From CAKSQF01 sp051868045 (lineage in GTDB: Bacteria > Bacillota > Clostridia > Oscillospirales > CAG-272): a DNA stretch of 46,613 bases. Shown here in pieces: positions 43,472-46,613 of the stretch. The position numbers were made by a program, and so were the translations under genes. The notes below the pieces were generated by a model. That model searched no databases, was not told where the DNA came from, and was given only the letters and a program-made list of their open reading frames with translations. Within the stretch, counting starts at the first letter, position 1. Each line of letters opens with the position of its first letter. Where the stretch lies: the NCBI GenBank assembly GCA_051868045.1, contig JBJDZN010000008.1, positions 1 through 46,613 on the forward strand, given 5' to 3'.

Positions 43472-44000
43472 CCTCGCCGTTCTTGTCGTCTTCGTCTTTT
43501 TCGTATTCATCCCCCCGCATTTTTCCATAGGTATCAATTGCCTGACGAATCAGTTCCGCCACATCTTCGCCGCATTCCAGAATCAGGGCATCCTGATCTT
43601 TTCCCGACCTGAATAAGTAGTAGTAGGTCTGTTTCGGAAACAGGGAAACGGCGAAATTTTCTTTTTTTCTGATGGCTCCGTACTCCGACATGTCCTTTTT
43701 CCCGGGTACAATCCGGTCATCCGCCGAAATGCGGATGTCGGCTAGGAGCTTGTTGGACTTTGCCGTTACCCGGGTAACGGTAAAATAGCCGTTTTCGTTG
43801 ATGGAATAGACGTAATCGTTGAGCAGATAGCGGATGATAACCAGCACATCGGCAACTGCCATGATCATGAGTCCCGACTGATTGACCACCGAATATCCCC
43901 ACTTCAGGACTCCGAACAGCCAGAACAGAAACGCCATCGTCGACAGAAATCCCACCACAACCCAGGCATTTTTCGTGTTTTTATTGGGCTTGTATTGCAT
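43461..44000 (-). CDS. Uncharacterised membrane protein with PH-like domain
   Basis: The 179-residue protein has two N-terminal membrane helices (about 12-32 and 43-60), then a soluble domain of alternating strands (YVYSINENGYFTVTRV onward) resembling bacterial PH-like domains, and a strongly acidic C-terminal tail (YEKDEDDKNGEDEG). I do not recognise a named family. Its end overlaps the CDF transporter start by about ten bases, so the two are co-translated; a shared role in metal handling is only inference. Confidence 0.72.
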   Translation of the reverse strand: MQYKPNKNTKNAWVVVGFLSTMAFLFWLFGVLKWGYSVVNQSGLMIMAVADVLVIIRYLLNDYVYSINENGYFTVTRVTAKSNKLLADIRISADDRIVPGKKDMSEYGAIRKKENFAVSLFPKQTYYYLFRSGKDQDALILECGEDVAELIRQAIDTYGKMRGDEYEKDEDDKNGEDEG

Positions 44001-44085
44001 AATTTATGACCATTCCTCTCTCGTAAACAGGTTTGAAAGAAAGATGTGCGGTTTCTCTGCACCATTCTCTTTTTTGCCGAAAAAT

Positions 44086-44583
44086 TCATCCGATCTCTGC
44101 AATCGAGGTCAAAATTCCCGGTCTGTCCCGTCCCGGGACGATTTCCACCATTCCGTAGGTGCGGGTAGTGGAGATGCTTCCGGGATTGAACAGATAAATC
44201 CCGTGATCCCCCTCATCCGCAAGATATTTCTCGCAGGGAATGTGGGTGTGTCCGAACAAAATCAGGTCCGCAGAACGCTCGACACCGGCACGGATCAGAT
44301 CGGTGTAGGTATATTTGACCGCATATTCGTGACCGTGGCAAAGAAATACCCGACAGCCTCCAAAATCCAGACACTGCTTCATGGGCAAATCAGAAGACTG
44401 ACCGAAGAGGTCGCAGTTGCCCCTCACCGCCGCATGGGGAAGGTTCAGCTCGGCACACAGGGACTCAAATTCACGGTTTCCGTCTCCCAGATGGAGAAAG
44501 CAATCGGCGTTCGGGTGCTGTTTTGCCGCCTGCCGCATTCCAAAGCTCTGCCCGTGGGAGTCGGAAAAAACAATCAACTTCAA
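44086..44583 (-). CDS. YfcE-like metallophosphoesterase
   Basis: The 165-residue protein belongs to the YfcE/MJ0936 family of two-metal phosphodiesterases. The calcineurin-like motifs are in order: SDSHG (7-11), LGDGN near 32-36, GNCD, CHGHEY and GHTH, and it ends with the family FNPGSIS segment. All metal ligands expected are present. The natural substrate of this family is unclear; the E. coli enzyme cleaves model phosphodiesters in vitro. It is a single-gene unit divergent from the small-protein cluster. Confidence 0.92.
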   Translation of the reverse strand: MKLIVFSDSHGQSFGMRQAAKQHPNADCFLHLGDGNREFESLCAELNLPHAAVRGNCDLFGQSSDLPMKQCLDFGGCRVFLCHGHEYAVKYTYTDLIRAGVERSADLILFGHTHIPCEKYLADEGDHGIYLFNPGSISTTRTYGMVEIVPGRDRPGILTSIAEIG

Positions 44584-44670
44584 GACAAAAACCTCTTTTC
44601 ATCAAAGTGGAACCAATCCCCCTCGCCTATCATAGAATGTTAAGGAAAACCGATAAAGGGGGAAGCGTTT

Positions 44671-44904
44671 ATGCAACACGATGTGTCCGATCTGCGAAAG
44701 ATGGACGACGAACAGTTCCGGCAAATGGTGCGCATGGCGGCGACCGCCATGGGACTGCCGCCTGCGCAGGTGGAGAATCTGATTTCCAACACGCCCATGC
44801 TCAAAACGATGCTGGCAGGTGCGTCCGACAGCGATCTGCAAAAACTCGTAAATCGGATCGGAAAAGATCAGACAGATGAGATCCTGTCAAAACTCCAAAA
44901 ATAA
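44671..44904 (+). CDS. Small helical protein of unknown function (77 residues)
   Basis: The 77-residue product is predicted helical and amphipathic, with MDDEQFRQMVRMAATAMGLP, then PMLKTMLAGASDSDLQKLVN. The ATG follows AAAGGGGGAAGCG, a good ribosome site. It is the first of three small plus-strand genes; a TAGAAT-like -10 lies near 44632 but no good -35. The stretch NTPMLKTMLAG resembles NPELLSGAMNMA in the next gene. I recognise no family. Confidence 0.72.
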   Translation: MQHDVSDLRKMDDEQFRQMVRMAATAMGLPPAQVENLISNTPMLKTMLAGASDSDLQKLVNRIGKDQTDEILSKLQK

Positions 44905-45034
44905 ATCGCTCACAGGCGTTAAGATATAAACTCGGATTACCAAGTCGGAACACGAAGACAGAATGGCAGGGTCACAGCATGAATATAACGGGTTTACAAA
45001 CCAATCAGCCAAACACAGAGGGGAGAGATCATGA

Positions 45035-45478
45035 TTGACCGATCCGCAAAATTTTTCCGGTATGGGCGATCTGCTCAAAAAAGTTATGGAGAATCCCGAA
45101 CTGCTTTCGGGAGCCATGAACATGGCGTCGGTTCTGGCGTCCTCGGGGGCACTGAACAACCTCTTTCCGAAAAAGACCGACGAGATGTCCCAACGGCAGG
45201 AGCCAATCCGGGACTGGCAGGGGGATCCGGAACCCCACGGTACCCGGCAGATTCCCTGCGACAGACTTCCGCCGTCCGAGGATCGGGAGGAATGCAAAAA
45301 AGAATGCCCACCCAAACCGCCCCACAGACAAAAGATAGGGCACAAAGAGCGTATTGCTCTTCTGGAGGCAATGCGACCCTTTATCTCCCCCGACAAGAAG
45401 GATCGGCTGGAACTGCTGATCCGTCTTCTGGAGGTTATGGAGCTGGCAGAGGGAATGGGTGGCAAATCAACCCGGTAG
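45035..45478 (+). CDS. Uncharacterised protein with MENPELLSGAM and C-terminal helical motif
   Basis: The 147-residue protein begins with TTG (45035); GGGGAGAG lies about nine bases upstream, and the frame from ATG 45031 is different and shows no protein-like pattern. The N-terminal helix MGDLLKKVMENPELLSGAMN is followed by a charged, proline- and cysteine-containing linker, and a C-terminal helical segment (ERIALLEAMRPFISPDKKDRL then LLIRLLEVMELAEGMG). I have seen similar small proteins in gut Clostridia but know no function. It lies 17 bases before the next gene. Confidence 0.72.
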   Translation: MTDPQNFSGMGDLLKKVMENPELLSGAMNMASVLASSGALNNLFPKKTDEMSQRQEPIRDWQGDPEPHGTRQIPCDRLPPSEDREECKKECPPKPPHRQKIGHKERIALLEAMRPFISPDKKDRLELLIRLLEVMELAEGMGGKSTR

Positions 45479-45495
45479 AAAAGGGGTCAGATTCC

Positions 45496-46209
45496 ATGTA
45501 CAGTCGATATAAAGTCCGCATTCCGTCCCCGCCGCCCGATTATACGGGAACCGCTTTTCCGTCTGACGGAGGGCTTCCGTCGGGGGCATCCATGTCCGAG
45601 AGGCGAACGGGGGAGGACTCTTTCCAACCCACCGTGGGACTTCAGGATTCCACCGGGATTCCAAACTTTCCGCAGGCGCAGGATTTTGCCGAACCTCCGG
45701 AGTCCGGTGAAATCCCCACCGCCCCAGAGCCTTACCCGGCATCTGAAGTGCCTCAGACTGCCGTCCCACTGCCGCAGATCGGGGACGACGGAACGGAACC
45801 CGCCGCCGGCTACGCCGTACCCTTGATCGGGGACGGATCGACGCATTTTGCACGCTCAGATCAGCCAAAGCCGGCAGAATCGGCGGATGACTACGATTCT
45901 GACAGGAGCAGTTCCCGATCAAGTCCCACCATTCCGCCGATCGCCGACGAGAAAATGCCCCTGAGTGAAAGGAATGAATGGAGAGATCGGAAAGACAAAG
46001 ATCAAGAAAAAGGAAGGGATGAGAACGTGAAATGCCCCCCAAAGGCAGAGTTTTCCGAAGAAAACACCCTTTCCAACCTTTTTCCCCTGCTTGAAGGGCT
46101 GACTTTGGACGATCTGCTCTTTATAGGAGCCATGCTGTCCCTGATGTCGGGCAAATCGGGCGACGACTCGCTTCTGCTGATCTCCTATCTGCTCACTTGC
46201 GGGCTTTGA
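45496..46209 (+). CDS. Proline-rich protein with hydrophobic C-terminal DDLL motif
   Basis: The 237-residue protein starts MYSRYKVRIPSPPPDYTG, followed by about 170 residues of proline/serine/glutamate-rich disordered sequence, and ends in a short hydrophobic segment with acidic spacers (LTLDDLLFIGAMLSLMSGKS then DDSLLLISYLLTC). The ATG at 45496 follows AAAAGGGG with about nine bases spacing. Its last 17 bases overlap the 3' end of the convergent flippase gene. Together with the two preceding small genes it forms a three-gene unit of unknown role; no family is recognised. Confidence 0.75.
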   Translation: MYSRYKVRIPSPPPDYTGTAFPSDGGLPSGASMSERRTGEDSFQPTVGLQDSTGIPNFPQAQDFAEPPESGEIPTAPEPYPASEVPQTAVPLPQIGDDGTEPAAGYAVPLIGDGSTHFARSDQPKPAESADDYDSDRSSSRSSPTIPPIADEKMPLSERNEWRDRKDKDQEKGRDENVKCPPKAEFSEENTLSNLFPLLEGLTLDDLLFIGAMLSLMSGKSGDDSLLLISYLLTCGL

Positions 46210-46613
46210 GCCGCCCTTTCAGTCCGTTGAGAATTCCCTTTGCCATAAACAGAATGGGATAATGGTCCAGCCAGATCAACAGACCAAGCAGGATCAGATC
46301 GCCGACAATCCAGATAATGTGCCACTGGGTCATGGTCAGAATCACCATACCCATCAGCAGGATGTTGTTCAACAGGGTCAGCATAGGATGAACCTCAATG
46401 GACTTCCGCACGATAACGGCACGGGTCACGAAGGTGGCAAGATAGCTGACATAGGTGGCAATCGCCGCACCTATTCCGCCGAGGATAGGGATCAGGATCA
46501 GATTCAGAATCAGGTTGATGGCAGCACCGAACAGGGCTGTGAACATGGTGGGCAGACTCTTCATGCGCACCATGTTCTCGCTGTCCAGATAGGAAGCGAA
46601 GTTGTGAAGCACC
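46193..46613 (-). CDS. Polysaccharide flippase (Wzx/MATE-like), C-terminal part
   Basis: This frame runs off the right edge of the window; the visible 139 codons are the C-terminal end. It shows three or four membrane segments (LFGAAINLILNLILIPILGG, then AAIATYVSYLATFVTRAVI and others) and the family segment NLILNLILIPILGGIGAAIATY, typical of O-antigen or teichoic-acid type flippases. The usual length is about 470 residues, so two-thirds lie outside the window. It would move lipid-linked oligosaccharides across the membrane, consistent with the GtrA and phosphodiester glycosidase genes at 25439-27176. Confidence 0.82.
   Translation of the reverse strand, partial: VLHNFASYLDSENMVRMKSLPTMFTALFGAAINLILNLILIPILGGIGAAIATYVSYLATFVTRAVIVRKSIEVHPMLTLLNNILLMGMVILTMTQWHIIWIVGDLILLGLLIWLDHYPILFMAKGILNGLKGRLKARK

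Noticed and set aside
45031..45495. Upstream extension of the 237-residue protein to ATG 45031 (392 residues)
   Set aside because: The extension is Gly/Ser/Arg-rich and lies out of frame over a better protein (45035-45478); the ATG at 45496 has its own ribosome site.

Overview
The window looks like a chromosomal scaffold from an uncultured, Gram-positive, low-oxygen gut Clostridia (Oscillospirales/Ruminococcaceae-like). I infer this from consensus sigma-A promoters (TTGACA-17-TATAAT), strong GGAGG ribosome sites, TTG starts, a T-box leader on the Phe-tRNA synthetase operon, a Gram-positive LexA box, rubrerythrin, and glycan-degrading enzymes (GH38, GH92, GH77). Base composition is moderately GC-rich. 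I found no tRNA, rRNA, transposase or integrase gene. No stretch over 300 bases lacks a gene or RNA element.

Layout. (1) 1-3407, minus strand: a phage DNA-packaging and head module (terminase small subunit, terminase large subunit, portal, start of the next head gene) that runs off the left edge. It is separated from host rarA by about 250 bases holding a perfect LexA (SOS) box. (2) 3661-9199, plus: rarA, a stand-alone E2-like acyltransferase lacking the usual catalytic His, then a GH38 alpha-mannosidase. A 100-N gap at 5934-6033 is flanked by an exact 55-base duplication and is almost certainly an assembly artefact. (3) 9404-19673: SPFH membrane protein; TetR regulator divergent from a large MacB/FtsX-like ABC exporter with a probable TetR operator between them; glutaminase-A-like protein; rubrerythrin; CPA2 antiporter; WYL regulator. 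(4) 19780-27176, minus: a secreted GLUG-repeat protein translationally coupled to a lipoprotein, then envelope genes (membrane proteins, CPBP protease, phosphodiester glycosidase, GtrA). (5) 27412-30477, plus: RNase P RNA, tRNA-dihydrouridine synthase, 4-alpha-glucanotransferase. A solitary type I-C-like CRISPR repeat sits just after. (6) 30743-33922, minus: an RNA-modification operon (RsmF-like, LURP-one, MnmM/YtqB-like, HAD phosphatase). (7) 34119-38564, plus: T-box, pheS, an inserted YgjV-like membrane gene with foreign-looking codon use, pheT. (8) 38818-42111: GH92 alpha-mannosidase. (9) 42332-46613: zinc/iron-type CDF transporter and a membrane protein, YfcE-like phosphodiesterase, three small uncharacterised plus-strand genes, and the end of a polysaccharide flippase.

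How the genes fit together. GH38 and GH92 both lack signal peptides, which suggests that mannose-containing oligosaccharides are imported and trimmed in the cytoplasm, with MalQ handling malto-oligosaccharides. The other clear theme is tRNA and rRNA maturation (rnpB, dus, rsmF-like, mnmM-like, pheST). The points I would re-examine first are the SOS box beside the phage packaging genes, the orphan CRISPR repeat, the gene inserted between pheS and pheT, and the small-protein trio at 44671-46209.
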